Notes: a model not told the origin generated them from the sequence alone. Positions 46,029 to 56,046 are shown, counted from the stretch's first letter. The stretch: DNA of 64,000 bases from Agromyces protaetiae (GCF_004135405.1 NZ_CP035491.1:1798001-1862000); one strand, 5' to 3'. A program made the numbers and translations.

Positions 46029-47126
46029 GTGGCGAAGGCGGTGCGGTTCTCGAGGTTCGGCGGCCCCGAGGTGCTCGAGGTCGTCGAGGTGCCGACGCCC
46101 GAACCGGGTGACGGGGAACTCCTCGTCGAGGTTGCGGCCGCGGGGCTGACTCCGGTCGACAGCGCGATCCGCGAGGATCGCGATCCCACGGGTCGCGCGG
46201 CGCCGCTGCCGTCGGGCGTCGGGCGCGAGTTCGCGGGCGTCGTGGTCGCGGCAGGCCCCGGTGCATCGCAGTTCGACCGCGGCGACGAGGTCATGGGGTT
46301 CGTCGACGGGGGAGCGCTCGCGACGCACCTCGTCGCGCCCGAGGCGAATGTCGTGCGCCGGCCTCCGGGGCTCTCGTGGGAGGTCGCGGGGTCGCTCTAC
46401 ACGTCGGGCACGACGGCGTGGGCGGCCGTCGAGCGGCTCGCGCTCACGGCGAACGACACCGTCGTCGTCACCGCCGCCGCAGGCGGGGTCGGATGCCTCG
46501 CGGTGCAGTTCGCCCGATTGAAGGGCGCGCACGTCCTCGGCACGTCGGCCGACCAGCGCTTCGACTTCCTCCGACAGTTCGGCGTCGTGCCGATCGGCTA
46601 CGGGCCGAGGCTCGCCGAACGCGTGGGCGCGGCGGCCGACGGGCTGCCGATCACGGCATTCCTCGATTTCCTCGGCGGCGAGGCGGAGGTCGCGACGGCA
46701 CTCGGCGTGCCGCCGGGGCGCATCCTGACGACCCTCGATCCCGACGCCGTCGACCTGCACGGCGCCGTCCGGGTCGAACCCGGCGACGCCGTCGCGTTCG
46801 CGCGCGTCGCGCAGCTCGTCGCGGCCCGGCGCGTGCGGCTGCCGATCGCCGACGTCTTCCCGCTCGAGCGCGTGGCCGACGCGTATCGCGCGCTCGACCG
46901 GCGGGATGCCCCGGGCAAGATCGTGCTCGGATTCCACGTCGTCGCCTACCCCGGCCAGGTCGTGGAGGAACCCGACCTCAAGGAGCAGGACGTCACGCTC
47001 GGCGTGCCGACGCCGCACGCGCGGGTCGCGGTCGAGGAGCAGGTGCCCGCGGCGATCGGCGACGGGAGCGTCCGGCGACGGCACCGTGCCGCGCATGCGG
47101 CGCCGGGGGCGCCCGACGACCGATGA
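46029..47126 (+). CDS. MDR-family NADP-dependent oxidoreductase
   Basis: A 365-residue, zinc-free MDR protein. It has a GroES-like domain (GREFAGVVVAAGP, FDRGDEVMGF) and a Rossmann domain with VVVTAAAGGVGCLAVQFAR. GGGGAGGGG about eight bases before the GTG selects this start over two upstream GTGs. The C-terminal 45 residues after GKIVLGF are an unusual basic, Pro/Ala-rich tail. It lies between rsmI and metG, which are normally closer, so it may be an insertion into the conserved cluster. Confidence 0.85.
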   Translation: MAKAVRFSRFGGPEVLEVVEVPTPEPGDGELLVEVAAAGLTPVDSAIREDRDPTGRAAPLPSGVGREFAGVVVAAGPGASQFDRGDEVMGFVDGGALATHLVAPEANVVRRPPGLSWEVAGSLYTSGTTAWAAVERLALTANDTVVVTAAAGGVGCLAVQFARLKGAHVLGTSADQRFDFLRQFGVVPIGYGPRLAERVGAAADGLPITAFLDFLGGEAEVATALGVPPGRILTTLDPDAVDLHGAVRVEPGDAVAFARVAQLVAARRVRLPIADVFPLERVADAYRALDRRDAPGKIVLGFHVVAYPGQVVEEPDLKEQDVTLGVPTPHARVAVEEQVPAAIGDGSVRRRHRAAHAAPGAPDDR

Positions 47127-47164
47127 GCGCCGGTCACACAGCAGTCGGTCATCCGCCGCGCCCA

Positions 47165-47170
47165 TAGGAT
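47165..47170 (+). promoter_or_regulatory. -10 box for leaderless metG
   Basis: TAGGAT, seven bases before the metG ATG. GAAGG lies between them but is too close for a normal ribosome binding site. Confidence 0.5.
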
Positions 47171-47177
47171 TGAAGGC

Positions 47178-48742
47178 ATGGCCGACGGCTCTTCGTTCTA
47201 CATCACCACGCCCATCTTCTACGTCAACGACGTGCCCCACATCGGGCACGCGTACACCGAGGTCGCTGCCGACGTGCTCGCACGCTGGCACCGCCAGGCC
47301 GGCGACGACACGTGGATGCTCACGGGCACCGACGAGCACGGCCAGAAGATCCTCCGCACCGCGACGGCCAACGGCGTGACGCCCAAGGAATGGGCCGACA
47401 AGCTCGTCCACGACGCGTGGAAGCCGCTCCTCGAGACGATCGACATCGCGAACGACGACTTCATCCGCACGACCGACGAGCGGCACGAGCAGAACGTGCA
47501 GAAGTTCTTGCAGAAGCTCCACGACGACGGTCACATCTACACGGGCGAGTACGAAGGCTACTACTGCGTCGGCTGTGAAGAGTACAAGCAGCAGTCCGAG
47601 CTCGTCGACGGCACGGGCGAGTACGAGGGCCAGCTCGTGTGCGCCATCCACTCGAAGCCCGTCGAGCTCCTCCACGAGAAGAACTACTTCTTCCGCATGT
47701 CGGCGTTCGCCGAGAAGCTCCTTGCGCTCTACGAGGAGCGCCCCGATTTCGTGCAGCCCGAGTCGGCGCGCAACGAGGTGCTCTCGTTCGTGCGTTCGGG
47801 GCTCGATGACCTGTCGATCTCGCGCTCGACGTTCGACTGGGGGTCAAGGTCCCGTGGGACGAGACGCACGTCGTCTACGTCTGGTTCGACGCGCTCCTGA
47901 ACTACATCACGGCGGTCGGCTACGGGCAGAACGATGAGGAGTTCGCACGGCGCTGGCCGGCCCAGCACATCGTCGGCAAAGACATCCTGCGCTTCCACGC
48001 CGTCATCTGGCCGGCCATGCTCATGGCGGCCGGGCTCGAGGTGCCGCGCGGCGTCTTCGGGCACGGGTGGCTGCTCGTCGGCGGCGAGAAGATGTCGAAG
48101 TCGAAGCTCACGGGCATCGCCCCCGAGCAGATCACCGACGTGTTCGGCTCCGACGCGTTCCGGTTCTACTTCCTCTCGGCCATCTCGTTCGGTCAAGACG
48201 GCTCGTTCTCGTGGGAAGACCTGGCGGCGCGCTACCAGGCCGAGCTCGCGAACGGCTTCGGCAACCTCGCCTCGCGCGTCGTCGCGATGCTCTCGCGCTA
48301 CACCGAGGGCGCAGTGCCCGCAGCGCACGAGGCGAGCGTGACCGACGCGGATCTCGCGATCCGCGAGGTCGAGCAGCGGGCGACGGATGCCTCGTGGTCG
48401 GCCGCCGGCCGCCTCGCGATCCACGAGGCGATCGCCGCCGTGTGGGAGCTCGTCGACGCGTTGAACCTCTACATCACGAACGAAGAGCCGTGGACGCTCG
48501 CGAAGGACCCCGCGAAGCGCGAGCGTCTCGACACGGTGCTCGCGACGGCGTACCACGGGCTCGGCACGCTCGCGGTGCTGCTCTCGCCCGTGCTGCCCAA
48601 GGCGACGGCGAAGCTCTGGAGCGCGCTCGGCGGCGCGGGCAACGTGCGCGAGCAGCGCATCGACCGGGCGAACGAGTGGGCGGTCGGCGAGCGGGTGACG
48701 CCGCTCGAGGCGCTCTTCCCGCGCGTCGAGGTCACCGAGTGA
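47178..48742 (+). CDS. metG: Methionyl-tRNA synthetase, frameshifted in this sequence
   Basis: Class I aminoacyl-tRNA synthetase charging tRNA-Met. HIGH is at 21-24 (PHIGHAY), a zinc-knuckle-like YYCVGCEEY near residue 130, and KMSKSKLTG lies in the C-terminal half. The frame breaks at five G at 47837-47841: one added G joins ..RSTFDWG to VKVPWDETHVVYVWF and gives 521 residues, close to mycobacterial MetS. The enzyme is essential, so the break is very likely a base-calling error unless another metG exists outside the window. Confidence 0.93.
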
Positions 48743-49665
48743 CGGCAGCCGGCGAGCACGTGCGCGCGCGGGGCCGGGCGGACTCCGCGCCCGAGTACCC
48801 GCCCGTGCCCGAGTCGCCGCTGCCGGTGCCCGTCTACGACAACCACACGCACCTCGAAATCGCCGACGGCGCTCTGCCGTTGAGCGTGGCTGAGCACCTC
48901 GACCGCGCGCAGGCGGCGGGCGTCGCGGGCGCTGTGCAGGTCGGCACCGACGTCGCGACGAGCCGCTGGTCGGCCGACGCCGCCGAGCGCGACGCGCGCC
49001 TGCTGGCGGCGGTCGCGCTGCATCCGAACGACGCGCCCGAGCTCGAGGCATCCGGTGCCCTCGATGACGCGCTCGCCGTGATCGACGAACTCGCCGCGCG
49101 CCCGCGCGTGCGCGCGATCGGCGAGACGGGGCTCGACTTCTTCCGCACCGACGACGACGGCCGCCCGGCGCAGTTCCGCTCGTTCGAGGCGCACATCGAC
49201 ATCGCCAAGCGCCACGGACTCGCCCTGCAGATCCACGACCGCGACGCGCATGACGACGTCGTCGCGACCCTGCGGCGCGTGGGGGCTCCTGAACGCACGG
49301 TGTTCCACTGCTTCTCCGGCGGCGAAGAGCTCGCACGGCTCGCGGCATCCGAGGGCTGGTATCTCTCGTTCGCCGGCAACGTGACGTTCAAGAACGCAGA
49401 GAACCTGCGAGAGGCGCTGCGCGTCGCGCCCCGCGACCGCATCCTCGTCGAGACCGACGCGCCGTACCTCACCCCCGCGCCGCTCCGCGGCCGGCCCAAC
49501 GCACCGTATCTCGTGCCCTACACCGTGCGATTCATGGCCGAGGTGCTCGATATCGAACTGGCCGAGCTCTGCGCAACCCTCGCGTCGAATACCGTGCGCG
49601 TGTACGGCTCATGGCAGGATGACCCCGTGACCAACGGGGGTTCGGCCCAGTCAGGCGGCGCGTGA
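48739..49665 (+). CDS. tatD: TatD family metal-dependent deoxyribonuclease
   Basis: A TIM-barrel hydrolase of 308 residues. All metal ligands are visible: HTH in YDNHTHLE, the glutamate in GETGLDFF, histidines in IHDRDAHDD and FHCFSGG, and the aspartate in VETDAPYL. TatD enzymes are 3'-5' nucleases. The GTG start overlaps the metG stop and gives a 35-residue Pro-rich N-terminal extension; an internal start is possible. The stop overlaps the rsmA start. Confidence 0.92.
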   Translation: MTAAGEHVRARGRADSAPEYPPVPESPLPVPVYDNHTHLEIADGALPLSVAEHLDRAQAAGVAGAVQVGTDVATSRWSADAAERDARLLAAVALHPNDAPELEASGALDDALAVIDELAARPRVRAIGETGLDFFRTDDDGRPAQFRSFEAHIDIAKRHGLALQIHDRDAHDDVVATLRRVGAPERTVFHCFSGGEELARLAASEGWYLSFAGNVTFKNAENLREALRVAPRDRILVETDAPYLTPAPLRGRPNAPYLVPYTVRFMAEVLDIELAELCATLASNTVRVYGSWQDDPVTNGGSAQSGGA

Positions 49666-50549
49666 TGCATCGGCACGAGGCCGAGAGCCCGCCCGCGCGC
49701 CCGAGACTGCTCGGCCCCGCCGAGATCCGCGACCTCGCCGAACTCCTCGGCGTGACCCCGACGAAGAAGCTCGGCCAGAACTTCGTGCACGACGCCAACA
49801 CGGTGCGGCGCATCGTGCAGACCGCGGGCGTCGAGGCCGGCGAGACCGTGCTCGAAATCGGGCCGGGACTCGGGTCGCTCACGCTCGGCCTCCTCGAGGC
49901 GGGCGCGAAGGTCGTCGCCGTCGAGATCGACGCGCGCCTCGCGGCGCAACTGCAGCACACCGTGAAGCTCATGCAGCCCGGCACCGAACTCGAGGTCGTC
50001 CACGAAGACGCGCTCAAGGTGACGTCGCTGCCTGCAGACCCGGTTCGTCTCGTCGCGAACCTGCCGTACAACATCTCGGTGCCGGTGCTGCTGCACATGC
50101 TCGAACGGTTCCCGTCGATCGCGAGCGGCATCGTCATGGTGCAGGCGGAGGTCGGGTACCGGCTCGCCGCCGAGCCCGGCTCGAAGGTCTACGGCGCGCC
50201 GAGCGTCAAGGCGGCCTGGTACGGCGACTGGCGCATCGCGGGCCAGGTGTCGCGCATGGTGTTCTGGCCGGTGCCGAACGTCGACTCGGTGCTCGTGGGC
50301 TTCGACCGCGGCGACGCGCCCGGCACGCCGCCCGGCACCGAGGAGGAGCGCGCCGCGACGTTCGCGATCGTCGACGCGGCGTTCCAGCAGCGTCGCAAGA
50401 TGCTGCGGCAGGCGCTGTCGGGCGTGCTCGGCGGTTCGGCGGCGGAGGCCTCAGCCGTGCTCGAGCGTGCGGGCGTCGACCCGCAGGCGCGCGGCGAGCA
50501 GCTCGGCGTCGAAGACTTCTTGCGCATCGCCCGCGCGTTGCACGGATAA
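49662..50549 (+). CDS. rsmA: 16S rRNA dimethyladenosine transferase RsmA/KsgA
   Basis: Dimethylates the two adjacent adenines near the 16S 3' end. The 295-residue protein shows KKLGQNFVHD (35-44), motif I LEIGPGLGSLT, and the target-binding NLPYNIS. The C-terminal domain starts about residue 205. GTG at 49662 or ATG at 49665 can start it. Mycobacteria carry rpfB between tatD and ksgA; it is missing here. Confidence 0.95.
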   Translation: MMHRHEAESPPARPRLLGPAEIRDLAELLGVTPTKKLGQNFVHDANTVRRIVQTAGVEAGETVLEIGPGLGSLTLGLLEAGAKVVAVEIDARLAAQLQHTVKLMQPGTELEVVHEDALKVTSLPADPVRLVANLPYNISVPVLLHMLERFPSIASGIVMVQAEVGYRLAAEPGSKVYGAPSVKAAWYGDWRIAGQVSRMVFWPVPNVDSVLVGFDRGDAPGTPPGTEEERAATFAIVDAAFQQRRKMLRQALSGVLGGSAAEASAVLERAGVDPQARGEQLGVEDFLRIARALHG

Positions 50550-50557
50550 TCGTGCCC

Positions 50558-51103
50558 ATGGGGGATGAACAGAACGACGCGACGGACGACTCGCTCGACG
50601 AGGTCGTCGAAGGCGATCTCGACGACGCGATCGAGGGCGATCTTGCCGAGGCCGAGGCGGTCGACGATGCGGCCGTCGAGAGCGGCGGGGTTCCCGTGAG
50701 CGACGTGCCCGACGAGGCCGGCGAGAACGCGCTCCTCGAAGAGCAGGGCGAGGGTGAGGGCGAGGGAGCAGCCGAGCCCGAGACATCCGACAGCCCCGAG
50801 CCATCCGCGACCGCCGTGAGCGTCTCGCGAACCGTCGACCTCAAGGCCGCCGTCGCACTGCGCAAACTCGCGGCGGTCGTCGAGGGCGCGCTCGAGCAGC
50901 CGCCGACGGCGGTCGACCCGGGGGCGGTGCCGCCGACCGCACGGTTCGTGCTCGACGACGGCGAGTTCGTGCTCGCGTCGGCGAGCGCCCGAGCCGACGG
51001 GCGTGCGACGATCTCGCTCGTGCGCGGTCGCATGCCCGACGGGGCGAAGGCTGCGGCGGTGAAGGCCGAACTCGAAGCGTGGCTCGACCGGGTCGACGCG
51101 TGA
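50558..51103 (+). CDS. Acidic hypothetical protein between rsmA and ispE
   Basis: A 181-residue protein. The first 85 residues are extremely acidic and low complexity ([20 protein letters not shown]), probably disordered. The last 95 (from [20 protein letters not shown]) look like a small alpha/beta domain with no family I recognise. An in-frame GTG six bases earlier is an alternative start. It sits in the rsmA-ispE operon. Confidence 0.7.
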   Translation: MGDEQNDATDDSLDEVVEGDLDDAIEGDLAEAEAVDDAAVESGGVPVSDVPDEAGENALLEEQGEGEGEGAAEPETSDSPEPSATAVSVSRTVDLKAAVALRKLAAVVEGALEQPPTAVDPGAVPPTARFVLDDGEFVLASASARADGRATISLVRGRMPDGAKAAAVKAELEAWLDRVDA

Positions 51104-51127
51104 GCGTGTCGTCGACGGCTTCTCGGA

Positions 51128-51133
51128 TAGCGT
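51128..51133 (+). promoter_or_regulatory. -10 box for leaderless ispE
   Basis: TAGCGT, seven bases before the ispE ATG. Confidence 0.45.
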
Positions 51134-51140
51134 TGACGGC

Positions 51141-52085
51141 ATGACCATCGCGGCGGCCGACGAGGCGGTGCACGTCCGGGCGCCGGGCAAGATCAACCTG
51201 TTCATGCGCGTCGGCGAGGCGGGCGGCGACGGCTACCACGATGTCGCGACGGCGTACCAGGCGGTGTCGCTGTACGAAGACGTTCGGGCGTGGCCCGATG
51301 AGCGCGTGTCGGTGTCGTTCACGGGGTCGATCGACGTGTCGGGGCTGCCGACGGATGGCTCGAACCTCGCCGTGAAGGCTGCGAAGCTCTTGGCGCGCAC
51401 GGCCGGTGTGCCGGCCGGCGTGCGCCTCGAGATCGAGAAGCACGTTCCGATCGCGGGCGGCATGGGCGGAGGATCGGCGGATGCCGCGGCCACCCTCGTC
51501 GCGTGCGACGCGCTGTGGGGCACCGGGCTCCCGAAGGACGAACTGCACCGGCTCGCCGCACGCCTCGGCGCCGATGTGCCGTTCGCGCTCACGGGCGGCA
51601 CGGCGATCGGCACCGGACGCGGCGACCGGCTGAGTCCAGCGCTCGCGACGGGCTCGTTCCACTGGGTGCTCGTCGTCGCCGAGTTCGGGCTCTCGACGCC
51701 CGCGGTGTATCGCGAGCTCGACCTGCTGCGCATCGAGGAGGCCGGGCGGATCGGCCCCGCGACGGCGCCCATCGGGTCGCCCGTCGTCGCCGCTGCCGTC
51801 CTGCAGGCGCTCCGAGCGGGCGACGCCCGCCTGCTCGCCGAAGCGCTCCACAACGATCTGCAGTTCGCCGCGTTCCGGCTCGAGCCGGCGCTCCGCGAAC
51901 TCATCGACCTCGGCGAGAGCGCGGGCGCGCTCGCGGGCATCGTGTCGGGGTCGGGGCCGACGGTCGCGTTCCTCGCGGCCGACGCCGAATCGGCGATCGA
52001 ACTGCAGGTCGCGCTCTCGGCGGCGCGCCTCACCGCGCTGCACGTGCACGGACCGGTGCACGGAGCCAGGGTCATCCACCTTTGA
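51141..52085 (+). CDS. ispE: 4-diphosphocytidyl-2-C-methyl-D-erythritol kinase
   Basis: GHMP kinase of the non-mevalonate isoprenoid pathway, 314 residues. The substrate-binding N terminus [11 protein letters not shown], the ATP loop [15 protein letters not shown] near 108-122, and the C-terminal GSGPTVAFL motif are intact. It is in the usual place downstream of rsmA. Confidence 0.95.
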   Translation: MTIAAADEAVHVRAPGKINLFMRVGEAGGDGYHDVATAYQAVSLYEDVRAWPDERVSVSFTGSIDVSGLPTDGSNLAVKAAKLLARTAGVPAGVRLEIEKHVPIAGGMGGGSADAAATLVACDALWGTGLPKDELHRLAARLGADVPFALTGGTAIGTGRGDRLSPALATGSFHWVLVVAEFGLSTPAVYRELDLLRIEEAGRIGPATAPIGSPVVAAAVLQALRAGDARLLAEALHNDLQFAAFRLEPALRELIDLGESAGALAGIVSGSGPTVAFLAADAESAIELQVALSAARLTALHVHGPVHGARVIHL

Positions 52086-52111
52086 GAGCCCCAGGCTAGG
52101 CTCGACAGGTC

Positions 52112-53962
52112 ATGGCACACCTTCTCGGCGCGGAGCGCTTGCACCTCGAATTCCCCACCCGCACGGTGTTCGGCGAGGTGACCCTCGGCCTCGACGAGGG
52201 CTCGCGCATCGGCGTCGTCGGCCGCAACGGCGACGGCAAGTCGACCCTGTTGAAGCTCCTCGCGGGCCGGATCGAGCCCGATTCGGGCCGGGTCACGGCG
52301 CGCCGGGGCATCCGGATCGGCATGCTCGATCAGGCGGACGCGGTCGATCCCGAGCTGACGGTCGCCGAGGCCGTCGTGGGCGGCGTCGACGAGCACGTGT
52401 GGGCGGGCGACCAGAAGGTGCGAGACATCCTGTCGGGGCTCCTTTCGGATGTCCCGTGGCACGGTCGCGTGGGCGACCTCTCGGGCGGCCAGCGTCGCCG
52501 CGTGGGCCTTGCGGCGCTCCTCGTGGGCGATTGGGACGTGCTGTTCCTCGACGAGCCGACGAACCACCTCGACGTCGAGGGCATCGCGTGGCTCGCGGGG
52601 CATCTGAAGTCGCGCTGGGGGAAGAACGACGGCGCGCTCGTCGTCGTGACCCACGACCGGTGGTTCCTCGACGAGGTCTCGACCGACACGTGGGAGGTGC
52701 ACGACGGCATCGTCGAGCCCTTCGAGGGCGGGTACGCGGCGTACATCCTGCAGCGCGTCGAGCGCGACCGCATGGCGGCGGCGTCCGATGCGAAGCGGCA
52801 GAACCTGCTGCGCAAAGAGTTGGCGTGGCTGCGCCGCGGGGCGCCCGCGCGCACGTCGAAGCCGAAGTTCCGCATCGACGCGGCGAATCAGCTCATCGAG
52901 AACGAGCCGCCCGTGCGCGACAAGGTCGAGCTCAACCGGCTCGCGGTGTCGCGGCTGGGCAAGGATGTGGTCGACATTCTGGATGCCTCGGTCGTGTACC
53001 CGGTCGCGCCGACGGCGGACGTCTCGCCCGAGGCGCCGACCGAACGCACGATCCTGCACGATGTCGAGTGGCGCATCGCGCCGGGCGAGCGCACGGGCAT
53101 CCTCGGCGTCAACGGCGCCGGCAAGTCGACGCTCCTCGGGCTCGTGACCGGTGCCGTGAAGCCGACGTCGGGCAAGGTCAAGCGCGGCACGACCGTGCGC
53201 ATCGCGACGCTCAGCCAGGAGCTCGACGAGCTCGCCGAGTGGGCCGACGAGCGCGTGAGCGCGGTCATCGCCGAGCAGAAGCGCAGCTACACGATCGGGT
53301 CGGGGTCGAAGGCGGTCGAGCTCTCGCCCGGGCAACTGCTCGAACGGCTCGGGTTCTCGAATGCGCAGCTCTCGACGCCCGTCAAGCAGCTTTCGGGCGG
53401 CCAGAAGCGGCGCCTGCAGCTCCTGCTCATCCTGCTGCAGGAGCCCAACGTGCTCATCCTCGACGAGCCCACGAACGACCTCGACACCGACATGCTCGCC
53501 GCGATCGAGGATCTCCTCGACTCGTGGCCCGGCACGCTCCTCGTCGTCTCCCACGACCGATACCTCATCGAGCGCGTGACCGATCGCCAGCTTGCGATCC
53601 TCGACGGGCACGTGCGCGACCTCCCGGGCGGAGTCGAGCAGTATCTCGAGCTGCGCAAGGCGGGGGTCGCGAAGAAGGCGGATGCCTCGGCAGTTCAGTC
53701 TCGGACCCCTGCTCAACCCTCGACAGCGACGGCACTCTCGGGCGCCGAGCGCCGGGCCGCCGAGAAGGAGCTCGCGTCGGTCGACCGGCGGCTCGAGAAG
53801 CTCGCGGGCGAGGTCTCGGCTCAGCACGAGAAGCTCGCGTTGCACGACCAGAGCGACTACGCCGGCCTCGGGGTGCTCGGCGACGAGCTCGCGGCGCTCG
53901 AGGCGTCCATCGCCGAACTCGAGCTGCGCTGGTTGGAAGTGTCGGAGCAGCTCGAGGGCTGA
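52112..53962 (+). CDS. ABC-F family ATPase (Uup-like)
   Basis: A cytosolic protein of 616 residues with two ABC domains and no membrane segment. The first has GRNGDGKST near 38-46 and LSGGQRRRV, the second GVNGAGKST and LSGGQKRRL. The DEPTNHLD and DEPTNDLD Walker B motifs are in place. A charged linker (AWLRRGAPARTSKPKFR) separates the domains, and the C terminus ends in a helical coiled-coil, typical of Uup. ABC-F proteins act on ribosomes or recombination intermediates. TAGGCT is nine bases before the ATG. Confidence 0.92.
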   Translation: MAHLLGAERLHLEFPTRTVFGEVTLGLDEGSRIGVVGRNGDGKSTLLKLLAGRIEPDSGRVTARRGIRIGMLDQADAVDPELTVAEAVVGGVDEHVWAGDQKVRDILSGLLSDVPWHGRVGDLSGGQRRRVGLAALLVGDWDVLFLDEPTNHLDVEGIAWLAGHLKSRWGKNDGALVVVTHDRWFLDEVSTDTWEVHDGIVEPFEGGYAAYILQRVERDRMAAASDAKRQNLLRKELAWLRRGAPARTSKPKFRIDAANQLIENEPPVRDKVELNRLAVSRLGKDVVDILDASVVYPVAPTADVSPEAPTERTILHDVEWRIAPGERTGILGVNGAGKSTLLGLVTGAVKPTSGKVKRGTTVRIATLSQELDELAEWADERVSAVIAEQKRSYTIGSGSKAVELSPGQLLERLGFSNAQLSTPVKQLSGGQKRRLQLLLILLQEPNVLILDEPTNDLDTDMLAAIEDLLDSWPGTLLVVSHDRYLIERVTDRQLAILDGHVRDLPGGVEQYLELRKAGVAKKADASAVQSRTPAQPSTATALSGAERRAAEKELASVDRRLEKLAGEVSAQHEKLALHDQSDYAGLGVLGDELAALEASIAELELRWLEVSEQLEG

Positions 53963-54001
53963 CGCCCTGCCGCTCGTGCGCATGCCCGCGTGCGCGGCGC
54001 G

Positions 54002-54673
54002 TCAGCGTCGGCGCAGCAGCACGACCCCGTCGTCGAGCGTCGCGGGCTCGCCGTCGGGGCCGACGGCCTCGCGCGTGCGGGTTTCGGCGGCGACGGTCTC
54101 CCACTGCTCAGGGTCGAGCGCGAGCTCGGCGATCTCCTCGTCGGGAGTGAGGAACGGATGCTGCGCGGCGTGCGCGCGGTGCTCGGCGCCCGCCCATGGC
54201 GGTGCGGCGGCGTGCGACGTGATGAGGAGGTGTCCGCCCGGCGCGACGAGCGCTGCGGCACGGCGGAGGATGTCGGTGCGGGGGAGCTCGACGGTCGAGT
54301 GGAGGAAGCTCGCGGTCACGAGGTCGTAGGCGTCGTGCGGGAGGGTCGCCGGCAGCGGGTCGCTCAGGTCGGCGGCGACGAAGCGCACGCGCGACACATC
54401 CAGGCCCGATGCGCGGGCGGCCTCGGTCGCGCGGCGCACGGCCGTTGCGGAGAGGTCGACGCCCGTGACATCCCACCCGATCGTGGCGAGCCAGATCGCG
54501 TCGGCGCCCTCGCCGCAGCCGAGGTCGAGGGCGCGGCCGGGCGCTCGGCCGGCCGTCAGGCTGTCGGCGATGTCGGCGAGCACGCGGTTGACGCGGCCCG
54601 ACCAGACGCGCTCGCTCGTGGCGTAGCGGTCTTCCCAGTAGTCGGCGGGGGAGAGCGGCGATTCGGCGACCAT
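54002..54673 (-). CDS. SAM-dependent methyltransferase (class I, small-molecule type)
   Basis: A 223-residue protein with motif I LDLGCGEGADA near 54-64, an acidic ribose-binding aspartate in TGVDLSATAVRR, and motif-III-like VAPGGHLLIT. The N-terminal YWEDRYATSERVWSG and the whole length fit the thiopurine/tellurite-resistance TehB-like group. TTGGAGC precedes the ATG. Convergent with the ABC-F gene. Substrate unknown. Confidence 0.87.
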   Translation of the reverse strand: MVAESPLSPADYWEDRYATSERVWSGRVNRVLADIADSLTAGRAPGRALDLGCGEGADAIWLATIGWDVTGVDLSATAVRRATEAARASGLDVSRVRFVAADLSDPLPATLPHDAYDLVTASFLHSTVELPRTDILRRAAALVAPGGHLLITSHAAAPPWAGAEHRAHAAQHPFLTPDEEIAELALDPEQWETVAAETRTREAVGPDGEPATLDDGVVLLRRR

Positions 54674-55005
54674 GCTCCAAGGATCCGCGGCGCCCTCGCG
54701 CGAGGCAACTCCGTTTGCCGATCCGGCAATTCGCCGTCGTGCGGCGTGCTGACGAGACATCCGCGAAGAATCTCTCCGTTTCAAGAGTGAATGTCGCAGA
54801 TTCTGTGACGCATTGTGACCGGATGACCAATTGCACGCAGAGCCTTCACGTACGGTGGTACAGCACCCGCGATCGCGGCGACGGCAATCCGACTGACATC
54901 CACAGCGTCGACACTCGTCGGCGGCGGAGCCGCGCCTGTTCCACGCACACCAGCACCGTGCCCACCAGCACAGACGATCGCGCGTGCCGACCGAGAGGAA
55001 CCACC
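54674..55005 (+). other. Upstream region of the metQNI operon
   Basis: A 332-base gap without a supported gene. AT content is higher than in the neighbouring genes between 54760 and 54840. I compared it by eye with SAM-binding riboswitches and found no match to SAM-I or SAM-IV. GAGAGGAA directly precedes the metQ ATG. One GAGACATCC motif lies at about 54756. No confident promoter was found. Confidence 0.4.
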
Positions 55006-55911
55006 ATGTCACGCCGCACTTCGTCCATTCTCGCCGCGCTCGCCGTGGTGCCCCTCGTCGCCGCGCTCGCCGCGTGCGCGACCCCCGCAGCAGACGGCGG
55101 CGACGCCGGCGCCTCGGGCGACTCGATCCGCATCGGCGTCGTCGGCAAGGGCGACCCGCAGTGGGCCGCTTTCGAAGCCGCCGCCGAAGAAGAGGGCATC
55201 GACATCGAGATCGTCGACTTCTCCGACTACGCGCAGCCGAACCCGGCGACGACCGAGGGCGAACTCGACCTCAACCAGTTCCAGCACATCGTCTACCTCG
55301 CCGACTACAACGTCTCGGCCGGCGAAGACCTCACGCCCATCGGCTCGACCGCGATCTACCCGCTCGGCCTGTACTCGACGAAGTACGACTCCGTGAAGGA
55401 CATCCCCGCCGGCGAAACCGTCGCCGTGCCGAACGACGCCTCCAACCAGGCGCGCGGCCTCCTCGTGCTCCAGTCGGCCGGCCTCATCACGCTGAAGAGC
55501 GGCGGCACGATCTTCTCCGACCTCGCCGACATCGACGAGGCGAAGTCGAAGGTCAAGGTCACCGCGCTCGAGGCGTCGCTCACGCCGACCTCGCTGCCCG
55601 ACCTCGCCGCCGCGATCATCAACAACGACTTCGTGCAAGACGCGGGCCTGACGTTCGAAGACGCGATCGCGCAGGACGACCCGACCGACCCCAACGCGCT
55701 GCCGTACGTCAACATCTTCGCGACGCGCGCCGAAGACGCGAACAACGAGACCTACAAGAAGCTCGTCGAGATCTTCCAGACGAACCCCGACGTGCAGGCC
55801 GGCCTCATCGAGGCGTCCGGCGGCACGGGCGTCCCCGTGCAGATCCCCGCGAAGGAGCTCCAGTCCTCGCTCGCGAAGGTCGAAGCCGACACGAAGGCGC
55901 ACAAGGGCTGA
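55006..55911 (+). CDS. metQ: Methionine ABC transporter substrate-binding lipoprotein (NlpA/MetQ)
   Basis: A 301-residue lipoprotein with a signal peptide and a lipobox LAAC ending at C24. The mature part is a periplasmic-binding-protein type 2 fold of the NlpA/MetQ family (GDPQWAAFEAAAEEEGIDIE, PNDASNQARGLLVLQ, ALPYVNIFATR). It delivers D/L-methionine to the MetNI transporter encoded downstream. GAGAGGAA gives a good ribosome binding site. Confidence 0.93.
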   Translation: MSRRTSSILAALAVVPLVAALAACATPAADGGDAGASGDSIRIGVVGKGDPQWAAFEAAAEEEGIDIEIVDFSDYAQPNPATTEGELDLNQFQHIVYLADYNVSAGEDLTPIGSTAIYPLGLYSTKYDSVKDIPAGETVAVPNDASNQARGLLVLQSAGLITLKSGGTIFSDLADIDEAKSKVKVTALEASLTPTSLPDLAAAIINNDFVQDAGLTFEDAIAQDDPTDPNALPYVNIFATRAEDANNETYKKLVEIFQTNPDVQAGLIEASGGTGVPVQIPAKELQSSLAKVEADTKAHKG

Positions 55912-55929
55912 GGCCAGGTCGCCCCGCGG

Positions 55930-55958
55930 AATCGGATGTCTCGTCGAGGCATCCGATT
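55930..55958 (+). terminator. Hairpin between metQ and metN
   Basis: AATCGGATGTCTCG, a single T, then CGAGGCATCCGATT: 14-base complementary arms with one G-U pair. It is built from two GGATGYCTC motifs in opposite orientation. It can act as partial terminator or mRNA stabiliser that sets a higher level for metQ than metNI. No U tract follows. Confidence 0.5.
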
Positions 55959-55979
55959 TCGCGCGTCCTGAACCTGGGG

Positions 55980-56043
55980 CACTCTTGACCCCGCGCACTC
56001 TTGGCGCCGTGCACTCTTGGCGCCGTGCACTCTTGAAGGAGCA
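55980..56043 (+). repeat. 16-bp tandem repeat, four copies, before metN
   Basis: Units begin GCACTCTTG; the two central copies are identical (GCACTCTTGGCGCCGT). The last copy ends in GAAGGAGC and so supplies the ribosome binding site of metN. Confidence 0.85.
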
Positions 56044-56046
56044 TCC

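Noticed and set aside
54780-54930. SAM riboswitch upstream of metQ
   Set aside because: TCAAGAGTG and GGCAATCC segments recall SAM-IV pieces, but their spacing and the remaining conserved blocks do not fit.
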